Shown here piece by piece: positions 35,101-62,918 of a stretch of DNA of 64,000 nucleotides. Position 1 is the first letter of the stretch. Each line of letters opens with the position of its first letter. The translations under genes and the position numbers were made by a program. This DNA is from Urophycis tenuis. Taxonomy: Eukaryota > Chordata > Actinopteri > Gadiformes > Phycidae. The notes under the pieces are model-generated. The model was not told the DNA's origin and made no database searches. It saw only the letters and a program-made list of their open reading frames with translations. The stretch lies in contig JAXIVH010000002.1 of the NCBI GenBank assembly GCA_036785325.1, forward strand, positions 11,624,499 through 11,688,498. The letters are read 5' to 3'.

Positions 35101-38100
35101 CACATATATCTCTCTCTCTCTCCCTCCCTTTCCCCCTCCCTCCGCACAGAGCTGCAGGCCCTCCATGAGATGGTGCAGCAGAAAGTGGTGACTCTGCTCA
35201 GCGACTCTGAGAACATCGTGAAGCAGTCCCTGATGGAGAACGGCATCACGCGCCTCTGCGTGTTCTTCGGCCGGCAGAAGGCCAACGACGTGCTGCTCTC
35301 CCACATGATCACCTTCCTCAACGACAAGAACGACTGGCACCTGCGCGGGGGCTTCTTTGACAGCATCGTGGGTCAGTGGGCTCCACTGTGCAGCGGTGGT
35401 GGGGCTGGGGGCCGGGGGGGTGGGGGGGGACGGTCATTTGAAACCGGTTTTCAAATCAACACTGTTTTGGGTGCCTCACTTTGAAGTGTAAATATGTTTA
35501 TTTTTTTACGATGAAGACCTGGAGACGACAGGCTCTGGTGGTGGCTATTTAGCTCATTTCAGTTGAAGGGGTCAAGTGTCATTTAATGATATAAGAGAGT
35601 GCTGCCAAGTCAAGGAAGAGCAGTGTGTAGCGTAACAGTACGTAAGAGTACTTGAGGTTCGGTGACGCTCACAATCCAGTTTCCCTATGGTCAACTGATG
35701 ATTTTCCCTGTGTGTGTGTGCGTGTATGCATGCGTGTGTCTAGGCGTGGCGGCATATGTGGGCTGGCAGAGCTCGTCCATCCTGAAGCCCCTCCTCCAGC
35801 AGGGTCTGAGTGACGCAGAGGAGTTTGTCATCTACAAGGCCCTGAACGCCCTCACCTGCATGTGCCAGCTGGGCCTGCTTCAGAAGCCCCACATCTACGA
35901 GTTTGTCAGTGACATCGGTGTGTTCCCATTGGCTGGTGGCTCTGGTCATGTGATTTTGTTGTGTCATACCCTGTTTCCTTGTTACGCTGCCAACAGTTTT
36001 GTCATTGTTTTGTGGTATGTTATTGCATTTAAAAATTATTTAAAATTTTTTGTGAGCTTTTATTTGTTGTCATGATTTGTATGTATGTATAAGATGTCAT
36101 TTATTTATCCCATTCGAGAAATGTGAGTGTCATGGCAGATGTACAGTTAATAAGTAAAACATTTTGTAAATGTATATGACTATGCATAATACTTGATATT
36201 GTTATGATTGTATAATTATAATAATTATTATTATGAGCTTCTTGACAATTCTTTCAGTGTGACTGATAATCTGTCTAGATTGAGTCCTATATGGGTGTCG
36301 TGGTTGATGTTCTATGTTCCATGTTCTATGTTCTGGTGCAGCTCCGTTCCTTTGCCACCCCAACCTCTGGATCCGCTACGGCGCAGTGGGCTTCATCACC
36401 GTGGTGGCCCAGCGCCTCAGTGTGGCCGACGTCTACTGCAAACTGATGCCCCACCTCTCCCCGTTCATCACACAGCCCATCATACAGGTCAGTCACCCTT
36501 CTCTTCAGCACCCTGACCCTCAGCTCCATCACTGACTACCTCCTCTTCCTCACCATCCGTTTCCCCTGCGTCATCCCCTCTCTTTCACCTAAAAGGGTAA
36601 AGGGGGCATTTAGCAGACGCTTTTGTCCAAAGTGACTTACGATTAGTACATTTGTGGGGTTCAACATGTGGACAGTTGGAGGGGGTCGAGAGGGATCGAA
36701 CCGCCGACCCTTGCATTGTTCATCTACCAATTGCACTGTTCATCTTCAATCGGATGATTACAATGTATGCATATAGGTTTTCATTTTTTCATTTGATCTG
36801 ATTCTAAGAGCTCGCATATAATTTGATCTTAATTTAGGTAAATCTATTGTAAATTTATTGTTTATACTCAGTTTTTTATTGCACTCCTCTATCCCCTTGT
36901 ACTGCTGGTCAATGTGAATTTCTCCTAAGGGGGATTAATAAAGGAATATCTTATCTTATCTTACCCTACGGTTAGTTGATGACCCGCTCTGTCCACCCGC
37001 TCTGTCCACCCGCTCTACCCACTGAGCTACTGCCGCCCCATCACCACCTGGCTGAACTAAGCCAGACAGGATGTAGATACATTGGTGTGAGCTAAGCTAA
37101 TTGAAGGGCTGTGGTTGTGCTCCAGATTGACAAGGAGCTGGTGCTGCTGAGTGTGCTGAAGGAGCCGGTGAGCCGCTCCATCTTCGACTATGCGCTGCGC
37201 TCCAAGGACATCGCCAGCCTCTTCCGCCATCTGCTGCTCAGACAGAAGAAACGCGCCGGCTCCATCCCAGAGTGCCCCAACCCAGAGGACCCCACCATCG
37301 CCCAGCTGCTGAAGAAACTGCTATCCCAGGTCAGAACCATGCACGCACAAGCACACACACACACAGGCACACATACACATACACACACACACACGCTCAC
37401 GCGCACACACACACACAGGCACACGTACACGTACACACACACACACAAGCTCACGCGCGCACACACAGTTAAAGTGGGTCAGACCTTCATCTCTTCGCTT
37501 TGGTGAGCAAACATTTCCATAGTTTAGGGTCACAAGGTTAGTGACCTGGCTGCCAGGTTTGGTCAAAAAGACAACCAATGAAGAAGAATGAACTACCAGT
37601 AGAGAGCTACTGAGTTTGATCTCCAATGCCCGCTGTAGGGAGCCTTGAGTGAAAAGTTCAATCAGTTATCCCTCGTTACTTAGTGTAAAACAGCGGTCTT
37701 CAACACCTGTACACACACATCCACAGACATGTATGTACTCATGTATATATGCATGTACATCACGTATATTACTAATAAAAACACTGTCTTGATTACTGTT
37801 ATTTATTATGGGGTGTAACTATGACACCAGTTTATGGGCGGTAGAGTGTGTCTTGCAATGTGTATCTTGTGTGTGTTGGGTTGTCGAGACCACACAAACT
37901 CACACACACACACACACACACACATTAGGTTTTGGTGTTGTCAAGTTATTATGGGATACCAGGGAATTTATAGGTGTGATTTTCAATACCAGCAGTAAAT
38001 ACAGACACTCCTGTCTCTACTCCTGATACGGAGGTGCTATGTTGAGGTGATGTAGTGTAGTTCACAGCCAGCGCCACCAGGGCTCGCTCTCTACTGTGAA

Positions 38101-38344
38101 AACACGCCACATATATTACTACATAATACTTTATTATGAGACGACTCCTCTCGACCAAAGCAGTTTATTAGCCACGGTGGTTTTGTATGAATTACTTAAT
38201 TTCTTTCTGGTTATTGTTCGATGGGCCATGAGAATTTCAATCCAGCAAGACTTGTCTTGCATGTTAGACACAATGCATTGTAGGCTAGACAATGTTGCAT
38301 GGACTTCCAGCACCAGCAGCCATTACACACATGGACGCGGATAG

Positions 38345-38379
<35 letters not shown>

Positions 38380-41300
38380 AAAGGTAGACATCCGTGCTTT
38401 AAGTTAATATAATGATAAGCGAAAGGTAGAACTTTTCAGCTGACTATTCCTATAATGCAGTTCCTTCTTCTCCCTGGCCCCATTCCCTACCCTGACCTCA
38501 CTTACACCAAACCCTTACCTTAATTCCACCACCTAAGGTAAGAAGTTGTTTATTTATACCAGATGGGACATTAGGATCACAAGTCTTTCACAAACCAAAG
38601 ACACAACCAATGTATCCAATTCATTTGGATAAATACAGTATATCCCCTTATCCAAATTTTCCCCTGCATTTAACAATTTCATAGGCAAAGGCAAATTTCA
38701 TCCAACTTTTGGCTGCACGGTAACTGTTTATGATTCATCTCACTGCAAAAACAATCTCCTGTGACCCCATGTGCACATCAGATGAGCCCAAGTGGTGTTG
38801 CAATGGCGGTGGTGGTGGTATCCTCACACTGCTCTGGGTGGTTTGGTCTCCCCAGGGGATGACGGAGCCAGAGGAGGACAAGCTCCTGGCCCTGAAGGAC
38901 TTCATGCTGAAGTCCAACAAGGCCAAGGCGGTGGTGGGGGAGCAGAGCCACCTGGGAGAGGGTGCCCAGACTGGGGTGATCGACCTGGCTCTGCTGGGCA
39001 TCACTGGGAGACAGGTGGACCTGGTCAAACCCAAGGCCGAGCCCGACGACAAGAAAGGTAACCCAACCTTACGGACACTTTTCCAGGCATCATTTCCCAT
39101 GACGCATTAGCATTTTGCATAGTTTGGTGATGCTACCGCACTTTGTGAAGCACCACACATTAACTGGAAGGACAACATGAAACAAAATTATTAAAGACGT
39201 TGAATGTGTTTAGTTCCCAACGTTTGAATTATGAAATGGGTGGTTTAACCATCAAACAAAGGCAACCTCATCCATATCACAGGACAGTTGGAACATGGGC
39301 ACACTTAGCAAAGGGAAGCAACAATAAACAGCATTTTTCCAACCCAGTTCAAATTAGGGTGTGTAAACATTGAACCAAGGCGTGTCTTCCTGTCTGAATG
39401 CTCCTTAGATGTTCCGATTAACTCCTGTCTGGGGTAAACTTGCTGGTGGGCTTGGAGGCATTTGTGATCTGACGTCTGCAGCAGTTCTGTGGAAGAGCGC
39501 TGGTCATGCTGATTATGTGTTTTGGTGAGGCAACGCACTAACATCTGGTTTGATGGTTGTTGTTGTTCCCCGCCCACGCAGCTAAGAAACACGCCAAGCA
39601 GCAGGACTCCACCATGAACGAGGAATGGAGGAGCATGTTCGGCTCACAGGAGCCAGCCTCTGCCCTGGTCGCTACGGTAACGATAGGCTATAGGCTATAC
39701 CGCACCCTGTGGTAACACAGCGCGTGGTATGCTCCGACTCCATGGTGAGGATAAATAAGGAAGTAATATCACAGTTTGTATTTCACTTATCTTCGTCTTA
39801 ACCTTACAACGTGTCGTCTCCGCATAGCTGTAGAGTAGATACTGGCAGATGGCTAGTGAAGGTTGTATACGTTGAAAGTTAATAATGATAATAATAATAA
39901 TAATAGTAACTAGAAAACGCAATTCCAAGGAATTACCATGGCATGACAATGTAAAAAGGCTGCAGTGTAAACTAGAAAATGTGTGCATAGAAATGACTGT
40001 GATCTTTCTGATCAATACTTCGCTAGCTAGCGCTAGTAAGTTTGCACTCTCATATCAAGACAACATTAACGAAAGGTTGACGACAAAATCAATGACCCCC
40101 AACAAACACCCAAAACTGGAAAACTTACCTTGGTTGTAATTTCAGATATTTGTATCAAATGGCAGTTTGACGAGCGAATCAATTACACGGCAGTGAATTG
40201 AGCAGAGGATAGTGAAAAGGTTCACAGCTGTAGCGTGTGTCAATCATGCCAATGCTGCTTAATCGTTCTCAGCTGGAAAGTTGATTAGCGGAGTCATAGT
40301 AACAATGGGATTACGGGCTCAGTTAGTTGTAGGCTATCTATACAGGGAATTTCATGCTTTTTTTAATCACAAATAGCTCAAAACTTATAAAGGTTTCATA
40401 TCTGAAAAGTAGATAGCACACCTACAATTAACGAGACCTTTGTAATGATGTTAGATCTGTATCATGTGATCCAATGGTACGGCGGGAATTAATTGCAGAA
40501 AAAAGTCGCAAGAATAATTATAAAGTGGGATAAGTTCATGGCATGACATCATGCCATGAAATGATAATAATAATGCATTTTATTTAACCGCGCCTTTCAA
40601 AGCACTCAAAGACACCTTATAGACAAGTAAAAAAAAAAAAGTGGTAGTAGTAGTAGTAGTTCTCCTCGATACCGTGAATGAATGAATAAATAACTGTGAC
40701 ATCACTGCACCAGCTGTGAATTCAGTGTACCTTTAGGGTCAATCTGCAGCGAATAGGCTACGGGCTCACCTTCCATATTCATACAAGCACTCAGTCTGTC
40801 TGTCTGTCTGTCTCTTTGACTCTGCCTGTCCCTTCAGGTGCCAGACGGGCCCATGTCCCAGGGCAGGAGGACCACGGTGGCGGCCGCGGCCCCCGTGGTC
40901 CAGTCCGTCCCGGGGGGCTCCACCTACCAGCGCCGCCTCAACACCTGCAAGGCAGAGCTGCAGCAGCTTGTGCAGCAGAAGAGGGAGCAGTGCAGCGCCG
41001 AGCGCATGGCCAAGCAGATGATGGAGAGCGCCGAGTGGGAGAGCAGACCCCCACCGCCCGGTAGCTAGCCCCGCTAACACGCAGCATCATTATCTAACTT
41101 TAGAGTAGACGCCCACTGCCAGGTAGCTAGCCCCGCTAACACGCAGCATCATTGTCTAACTTTAGAGTACAGACGCCCACCGCCCGGTAGCTAGCCCCGC
41201 TAACACGCAGCATCATTATCTAACTTTAGAGTAGACGCCCACTGCCAGGTAGCTAGCCCCGCTAACACGCAGCATCATTGTCTAACTTTACAGTACAGAC

Positions 41301-41684
41301 GCCCACTGCCAGGTAGCTAGCCCCGCTAACACGCAGCATCATTGTCTAACTTTACAGTACAGACGCCCACTGCCAGGTAGCTAGCCCCGCTAACACGCAG
41401 CATCATTGTCTAACTTTAGAGTGCAGACTCTCGACGCTCAGTAGCTAGCCCCGCTAACACTCAACATCATTGTTTAGCTTCAGAGTGCGGACCCCCCCCC
41501 CCGCCAGATAGCTAGCCCTGCTAACTCTCAACATTATGGTCAAGTAGCAGAGAGCAGACCCCCTCCGCCCGGTAGTTAGCTAGCACAGCTATTTCACCAC
41601 AGTGTACCAGTAGCGCTAAAACATGACAACGCGCTCCTAGTACAGCAAACACACAAGAGGAAGAAAAAATGGCTGACACGCTGG

Positions 41685-41733
<49 letters not shown>

Positions 41734-44700
41734 TGTGTGCGTGGGCGTGTGCGCAGGGTGGCACCCTAAGGGTCTCTTGGTGGCCCACTTGCACGAGCAC
41801 CGGGCCGCTGTCAACCGGATCCGCGTCTCCGACGAGCACTCCATCTTCGCCACCGCCTCCAACGACGGGACCGTCAAGGTCTGGGACAGCCAGAAGATGG
41901 AGGGCAAGACCACCACCACCAGGTAGAACCTTCCAGAAGGGGGCAGGATAGGCAGTTAGGGTGTTTGACTCCCAGCCGAAAGGTACCGAGATCGATCCTT
42001 GGTATAGAACCACCCTCAGTTCAATGCATAATGAAAACGTAGAACACACCAAAAGTACCAGGTACATGCACCCCAAGTCCTACAGCTACATGATGCAACA
42101 CAACCGAAATCCAGTCACATTGTTGTGATGGATTGTGGTGATTTACAGCCCTTAATCACAGTTGCACTCGCAAAGGGCTTCACATGGCCCACCCCTAATC
42201 TGTTAAGGTTTAAGGTTTAAGGTTGCCTGCCCATTGAATTGATAACTATTTACTGAGTCGGCTCCTCTTCAGTAAACGTCATGCGTGTGGTGCACTGCAG
42301 GTCGGTATTGACCTACTCTCGTATCGGGGGTCACGTGAAGACCCTGACCTTCTGCCATGGCTCCCACTACCTGGCTGCCGCCTCCGACAACGGCCACATC
42401 CAGCTGCTAACCGTGGAGGCTAACAAGCCACCCAAATCCCCCAAGGTGCAACCCTTCCAGACCAGGTAGCCACGCCCACTCCCATGATGCAGCTGCCTGT
42501 TTTGATCAATGGATTGCCTTTGAACTGTTAAGCTACCTGTGGGAAAAATACCCAAACATGAGGATTATAAGATAACACATTATTATATTGTATGTTAATA
42601 TATGTTAACTTTTTGAGAAGTAGAAGTTTGGAAAAGCAACATAATCTCTCTTTGAGCATTCTGTGTGACAATCTAATGAGAGAATGAGAGTTGTTTCAGC
42701 TATGTGCTACATTCTGCAATCAGCATGTCATTGTCTATAAGTTACTCATTGCATGAGCTCTAGTCAACTAGTCGACTATTCTGGAATGACATTCCTTTTC
42801 CCCAAATTACTATTCCTGTCCTTCCTTGAGAACAAGCCTTCCAGATTGTTATCCAACCTTCCACAAGGAAACTTCTATAAAACATCCGCCCTCTTGCTAC
42901 CAATCATCAGCTAAACCAGACCCCCCCCCCCCCCCCCCGCCTTCCTCCACCCTTAGGGTCCTGGACCTCCAGGAGGATGGCTGCGTGGTGGACATCCACC
43001 ACTTCAACTCGGGGGCCCAGTCGGTGCTGGCGTACGCCACGGTGAACGGCGGCCTGGTGGGCTGGGACCTGCGCTGCAACTCCAACGCCTGGACGCTGCG
43101 CCACGACCTGCGCCTGGGCCTCATCACCTCCTTCTCTGTGGACATGCACCAGTGCTGGCTCTGCCTCGGTGTGTTCCAGCCTTGTGTCTCGCGACTTCTA
43201 TGACACTCCTGATGTCATTCCTGAGTACCTTAGACTTGCTCCCATAAGCCTACAGTGAAACATAACCGTTGAATACCTGCGTAACCGTCTAATACCTTTA
43301 CCTTCTTTGTTTTTCTTTTCTTTTTTTTTTAAACTAATTTCACAAAATGCTTTGGAAAACCATAACCAACACACAGAGAACGATTCTTCATGTTGGTGTT
43401 TTCTGCCTCTTCAGAGGTTGTTCTCTGGTCACCACCACCAGTGCCGTTTACTCTCTGATATCGCCCCCCCCAACCTCCCCTCCCCTAGGCACCAGCAACG
43501 GTACCATGGCATGCTGGGATATGCGGTTTCAGCTTCCCATTTCAAACCACTCCCACCCTGCCCGAGCGCGAATCAGGCGGCTGCTCATGCATCCTCTCTA
43601 CCAGTCATCTGTTATCGCAGGTACGGCACCCACATGTAATGTGATGCACTCACGAGTCACAACCACAATGCAGACTCTGGGTTGAAACAGTTTATCAGTT
43701 AGTACATGTTGTGGGCCATTCACTCTCTTCCGGTCGGTTTCCTGTCTCTTCCTCTTGCCTATCTCTTTCTGCCTGTCCTTTCATTCTCATGTCTATTGCT
43801 CTCTCTCTCTCTCTCGCTCTTTCGCTTATCTGTCTCTATTCCTGTGTCCATCTGTCTGTCTGTGGTCCAGGCTAATAGTATTGAGGTATCTGTGTTGTCT
43901 TTAGCTGTCCAGGGTAATAATGAGGTGTCGATGTGGGACATGGAGACCGGAGATCGAAAGTTCACACTCTGGGCTAGCTCCACCCCCCCACTCTCTGAGA
44001 TGCAGGTAAGTGTGTTTGTGTGTGTGCGTGCGTGTGTGCGTGGGCGTGTCAACATGTTTTCCATCAGAGCTGTGTTTCTTAATGAACTTTGGCCTATGTT
44101 GTTTAGTTTGGGGGTGGTCAATGTGTGGGGCTGGGAGAGGGAAGGTTTGTTTTGGCTGTGTTGCTGTTTTTCTACCCCAGTTTAATGACTGCTAACCCAG
44201 AATGAGTGGGATCACTGGCCCTAAAGCAAAAAGGTTTTCAGATTTTTGTTTGTGTGTGTGTGTGTGTGTGTCCAGCCCTCTCCTCATAGTGTTCATGGGA
44301 TATACTGCAGCCCTGCAGATGGAAACCCACTGCTGCTGACGGCTGGTTCAGACATGAGGATCAGGTAGCCAATCACACAACAGATGCACTCCTAACACCC
44401 AATCACAAGCCAGATACAATCCTATTCACTTCTAAGATCCAATCTCACAATGGTTACACTCCCTACTTCCCAATCACAACACAGATACACTCCTCATACC
44501 CAATCGCAAGCCAGATTTCTAGGATCCAGTCACAAGACGTGTGTGTGTGTGTGTGTGTGTGTGTACTGTAGTCGTAGCCAGTGAAATCGCTGAGGTGACA
44601 TTAATACCTACTGTGATGAGACATGAGAGCGTTGTGGTATGTGTGGTGTAGGTTCTGGGACCTGGCCTACCCCGACAGGTCATACATCGTAGCAGGAGGA

Positions 44701-45875
44701 GCTAATGACTCCCTCCACTGCCCCTCTGTGCTCTACAATCGCAAGATCATCGAGGGAACAGAGGTGGTTCAGGTAGGTTCACTAAGTAACCCACTAGAGC
44801 TACTAGTACTTGGCCTGGAGACCATCCAGATCACCTGACCTCGCTTTCTGTTTCGCTACATTGATCAGTCTGGACCTCTTGTCAACCTCATCAATTTCCT
44901 GAAATTTCCTATGTGACGTGATGATGTAACTGGGCAAATCAGGGACTGTGTCGTAGTTGATGACATAACTGGGCCAATCAGGGTCATAGCTGTCATAGAG
45001 CAGGGATATTCAATAAAAATTCTGTACTGTAAGTACTGTAATAATAAACAGATGTTATTTTCATTGCAAGTAAAATAAGTATAATAACTGCATTTCAAAA
45101 TAAAATGCATAAATGGAAAAATGTCCATCTTATTAACAAAGTGGTGACTGAGTTTTCCTTTTCTTCCATCTGTAAACTCCATTTCACATCTTAACAATCA
45201 CAACCAACTTCATCAACAATAGCGCATTGTACACTCATTGTAACAATTTAACAGCTTTGAAGCCCCCTCTTTCTTCCCATCTTATATTTCACCTCGCTGC
45301 TTTCTCTGGTTGAGTTGGAGAAGTCTGCTCTAGCTTTAGTCCTGCTCATTCACACTTGACTTAGCATTAAGAGAATTCAAACAGCTCTTATTGTGGCTGC
45401 GAGTCTCTCCCCTGTTTGTTTGTGTATCTCCCTCACAAACTCAGTAACGGATTTGATTGGCCGAGTAGCATCACGTGCGATGATTTCCAAATGCATGTAA
45501 TGCATGTCTCTGCATTCACGGGCCAGTGCCGTAATGGCTAGAAAAGCTGCTCCAATAAAACTGGAACCGCTCCGTCAAAATGTAATACAATTCTCAATCA
45601 TAGGTTGTGTAGTGCTTTGATGTTTTCAACACCTGTCCACCCAGTGAGTCGCCCCCCCCAAATCAGCAGGGCAGGTGAACCTCATGCCCGTCTCACTGTT
45701 TCAGGAGATCCACAGCAAGCAGAAGAGTGGCGCCCCCGAGGACACGCCCCGCCGCGGCCCAGAGTCGCTTCCTGTCGGCCATCATGACATCATCACGGAC
45801 ATTGCCACGTTCCAGACCACGCAGGGCTTTATCGTCACCTCCTCGCGGGACGGAATCGTCAAAGTGTGGAAGTGA
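32125..45875 (+). CDS. pik3r4: PI3-kinase regulatory subunit 4 / VPS15, complete, 20 coding exons
   Basis: Coding exons: 32125–32842, 33306–33439, 33748–33958, 34059–34478, 34634–34771, 35150–35371, 35744–35917, 36342–36487, 37126–37329, 38856–39057, 39582–39676, 40838–41060, 41757–41922, 42301–42465, 42957–43168, 43489–43620, 43905–44005, 44276–44364, 44652–44772, 45705–45875. Sum 4044 nt, 1347 residues (human about 1358). VPS15 anchors and regulates VPS34 with Beclin-1 on endosomal and autophagic membranes, producing PI3P. The MGNQ start is the conserved myristoylation signal. The kinase-like domain has K53, HGDIKTEN (144–151, HGD for HRD) and DFA (164–166, DFG altered), as in known VPS15 proteins. 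HEAT-type repeats follow, then a WD40 region from about residue 960 to the end. Exon 4 encodes a short Ser-rich insert (SSSSPSSP) that I do not recall in human. The donor of exon 12 is duplicated in a tandem array downstream. Confidence 0.96.
36595..37045 (-). mobile_element. tRNA-headed SINE with L2-like tail, split by a second insertion
   Basis: Read on the minus strand, a tRNA-like A box (TAGCTCAGTGGGTAGAG) lies near 37030 and a B-box-like GGTTCGATCC near 36700. The tail near 36606–36640 reads CAAAAGCGTCTGCTAAATGC, the same 3' end as the L2 LINE at 53862. Between the boxes, plus-strand sequence ending GGGATTAATAAAGGAATATC and TTATC repeats (about 36850–36965) looks like a different retroelement inserted into the SINE. 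It lies in pik3r4 intron 8. The tRNA-like head is not a functional tRNA gene. Confidence 0.6.
37470..37593. repeat. Dispersed ~124-bp repeat, copy 2 (pik3r4 intron 9)
   Basis: Near-identical to 23181–23304 and likewise placed directly after a CA-rich tract (37355–37465). Such close identity between introns of two genes implies recent mobilisation of a repeat that carries, or targets, the CA tract. Confidence 0.8.
41041..41590 (+). repeat. ~60-bp tandem array copying the exon 12 / intron 12 junction of pik3r4
   Basis: Eight to nine tandem copies of a roughly 60-bp unit. The first copy contains the last coding bases of pik3r4 exon 12 (CCACCGCCCG) and its donor GTAGCT. Later copies repeat GCC(A/C)GGTAGCTAGCC and GCAGCATCATT(A/G)TCTAAC. 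The left copies are almost identical and those after about 41420 are more diverged. The last partial copy (41551–41585, ACCCCCTCCGCCCGGTAG) again resembles the exon end. Reading past the native donor meets TAG after two codons. Confidence 0.93.
41950..42010 (+). mobile_element. tRNA-like SINE fragment
   Basis: GGCAGTTAGGGTGTTTGACTCC and a degenerate B box (GGTACCGAGATCGATCC) resemble the head of the SINE near 51830–51900 (GGGTATTTGACTCCGAGCC). It follows the donor of pik3r4 exon 13 by about 28 bases. The downstream limit is unclear. Confidence 0.5.
44365..44560. repeat. Degenerate ~33-bp tandem repeat and (GT)n
   Basis: Directly after the donor of pik3r4 exon 18, about five diverged units carry CCAATCACAA, CCAGATACA and CTCCTA motifs. 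A (GT)n tract lies at about 44539–44564. Confidence 0.6.
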
Positions 45876-46245
45876 GCTGGAGAGCAGTGTTGACTGTCTA
45901 GCATCTGTCTGTCTGTCTCTACTGCCTGTCTGCCTACCTGTCTGTTGGGGCCAAATGCACACCAACAGCACGACAGCATTTGCCCCCCCCCCCCCCCCCC
46001 CCCCCGCCCTCAAATTCCCTCTCCCGCACTCTTTTTTTTTCCTTCTCTGTACATATGTTTACTTTTTAATATAAACTGAATCATATCAATAATTTGATCA
46101 GGATCTTGCACAAAACAACAGAAATGAATGTTGCATTTGTTTGTTTTTTTATCCAATTTGTTGCGAATATGATATAGACTCAACTATGTAGCTTGGCATG
46201 TTGCCATTCATTGTGTCTCATAATATATATAGTAGTATTTTGGCA

Positions 46246-46251
46246 ATTAAA
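46246..46251 (+). terminator. Candidate pik3r4 polyadenylation signal (ATTAAA)
   Basis: The common ATTAAA variant lies 371 bases after the stop codon. The 3' end has not been demonstrated. Confidence 0.4.
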
Positions 46252-46776
46252 AAGACTAAGTATGTTTTATTCTCTGTTGCCCTTTGTTTAAATGAGAAGT
46301 TGCGTTTTTGATGATGAAACCATCGATGATTAGATTACAAAGCCAGGAACACACGAGACTTTTACAATCCTAACCGAATGGACATCACCCAGTGGCTCTG
46401 TCTTGTGTGCTGAGAGTCCAGGCAAATCTTCCAGTGTGTTCCAAGCCAAATAGTACGGACAAGCAACATTTAGGCAATTCATGTTTTTCTAGAATCAAGA
46501 AAACATCTACTTAAACCAAGGTAAACTTTACTCATGAGCCAACTTTCTATCACTAGATAAGGATGCAATGTTGTCTTTCCCGGCAACAACAATGCAGCCA
46601 AGTTTGGATGACCTTCTAATTGTGATTACTAGGAGGAAATGATAAACCCTTTCTAATCTGGGAAATCCAAAACCATTTGTCTGCGAGTGTTTGGGTGAAC
46701 CAGAATAGCACATTCATACAACCGTCAGCAAGGTTTGTTTTTATTTTATTTTATTTGATTTGTTTTTACCTTTGTT

Positions 46777-46782
46777 TTTATT
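46777..46782 (-). terminator. Candidate collagen-gene polyadenylation signal
   Basis: TTTATT on the plus strand gives AATAAA on the collagen transcript, about 800 bases past its stop codon. If used, the 3' UTR would include the SINE and the duplicated exon fragment. Confidence 0.35.
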
Positions 46783-47083
46783 CACAATAAGCACCAGTGG
46801 TTGGTTGAATCACCCATAAATAAACCATTGGGGGGGGTCCGGGGCTCGCCATACCACCATCTAAACAGCCACAGTCTGAAGGGAAGGACAAACAGACCCA
46901 AAGACCCCCGCTTGATCTCTGCTGCTCGTGGTCCAGACTTCAGCCCAGGGGGAGGAGCCCAAATCGGTGGAGGAACAATGTGAGACTGCCCAGTAGGGTG
47001 CCAGATGAAGCTCATATTCAGGTTGGATTGTGAAATGAAGAATATAAAACAAGATCTGTAAAAAAAGACCAGTAATGCAGCAG

Positions 47084-47245
47084 TGTCCCGGTAGCTGGGT
47101 AGAGTGCATGCCATCCGTGCCAGCGACCCCGGTTCGGTTTCAGCCCGCGGTCATGTGCTACATGTCTTACCCTCTAGCTACCATACTTTCCTGTGCAACC
47201 TCTATTGTGTCTAACAAATAGATACAAAGCATGAAATGTGCCTAA
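47084..47245 (+). mobile_element. tRNA-derived SINE
   Basis: The sequence starts GGTAGCTGGGTAGAGTGC (A-box-like) and has CCCCGGTTCGG (B-box-like) about 45 bases later. It continues with TGCTACATGTCTTACCCTCT and TTTCCTGTG, body motifs of a SINE family very common in fish. The tRNA homology is too degenerate for a functional tRNA. Confidence 0.65.
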
Positions 47246-47323
47246 AAAAATGAATCTTAAAATAAAAAAGATTAGCAATGGAGCCATCTTTAAAGGCATC
47301 TATAACAGAACAATATATGTAGA

Positions 47324-47452
47324 CTGCTGGCCCCTCAAAGAAGCCTTAGGGTGAATCAAGCCACTCTGCTGGACCAGGGCCGCCCTGGCCTGGTTATCGG
47401 CCCGGTGGGGCTGGGCGCTGATGGCCACCTGTGCTCCACCAAGGAGCCCAGC
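47324..47452 (-). pseudogene. Duplicated fragment of the collagen vWA (C2) exon in the gene's own 3' flank
   Basis: About 128 bases match 50494–50620, inside the C2 vWA exon of the same gene, in the same orientation and with few mismatches by eye. The copy has a 2-base insertion (CACCTGTGCTCC versus CACCTGCTCC) that shifts the frame, and it lacks splice sites, so it is non-coding. It lies 134 bases beyond the collagen stop codon, probably within the 3' UTR. Confidence 0.88.
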
Positions 47453-47585
47453 ATGGAGGACATATTTTAATGTCAGTTTTATGAAAGCATTTTGTTTACA
47501 GGAGAAGTCCCTCCTCCCCCGTGACCAGGGGAGGGTTCAGATGCCGTGGTCGGGCGGGTCGGGTGGTTCTGAGGTGAGCCCGGTT

Positions 47586-62874
<15,289 letters not shown>

Positions 62875-62883
62875 CTGAGACAC

Positions 62884-62918
<35 letters not shown>

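Larger units (their letters stand above)
45876..47585. other. Region between the convergent pik3r4 and collagen genes
   Basis: It contains the pik3r4 3' UTR with a 23-base C run (45983–46005), a possible ATTAAA signal at 46246–46251, and a minus-strand AATAAA (TTTATT on plus) at 46777–46782 for the collagen gene. It also holds a SINE (47084–47245) and a collagen exon fragment (47324–47452). No independent gene is seen. Confidence 0.6.

Noticed and set aside
36675..37045. Possible tRNA genes (A and B boxes) near 36700, 37030, 41960, 47100 and 51880
   Set aside because: No cloverleaf with paired acceptor stem and anticodon arm could be drawn, spacing is disturbed, and SINE bodies or tails follow. 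They are tRNA-derived SINE heads.
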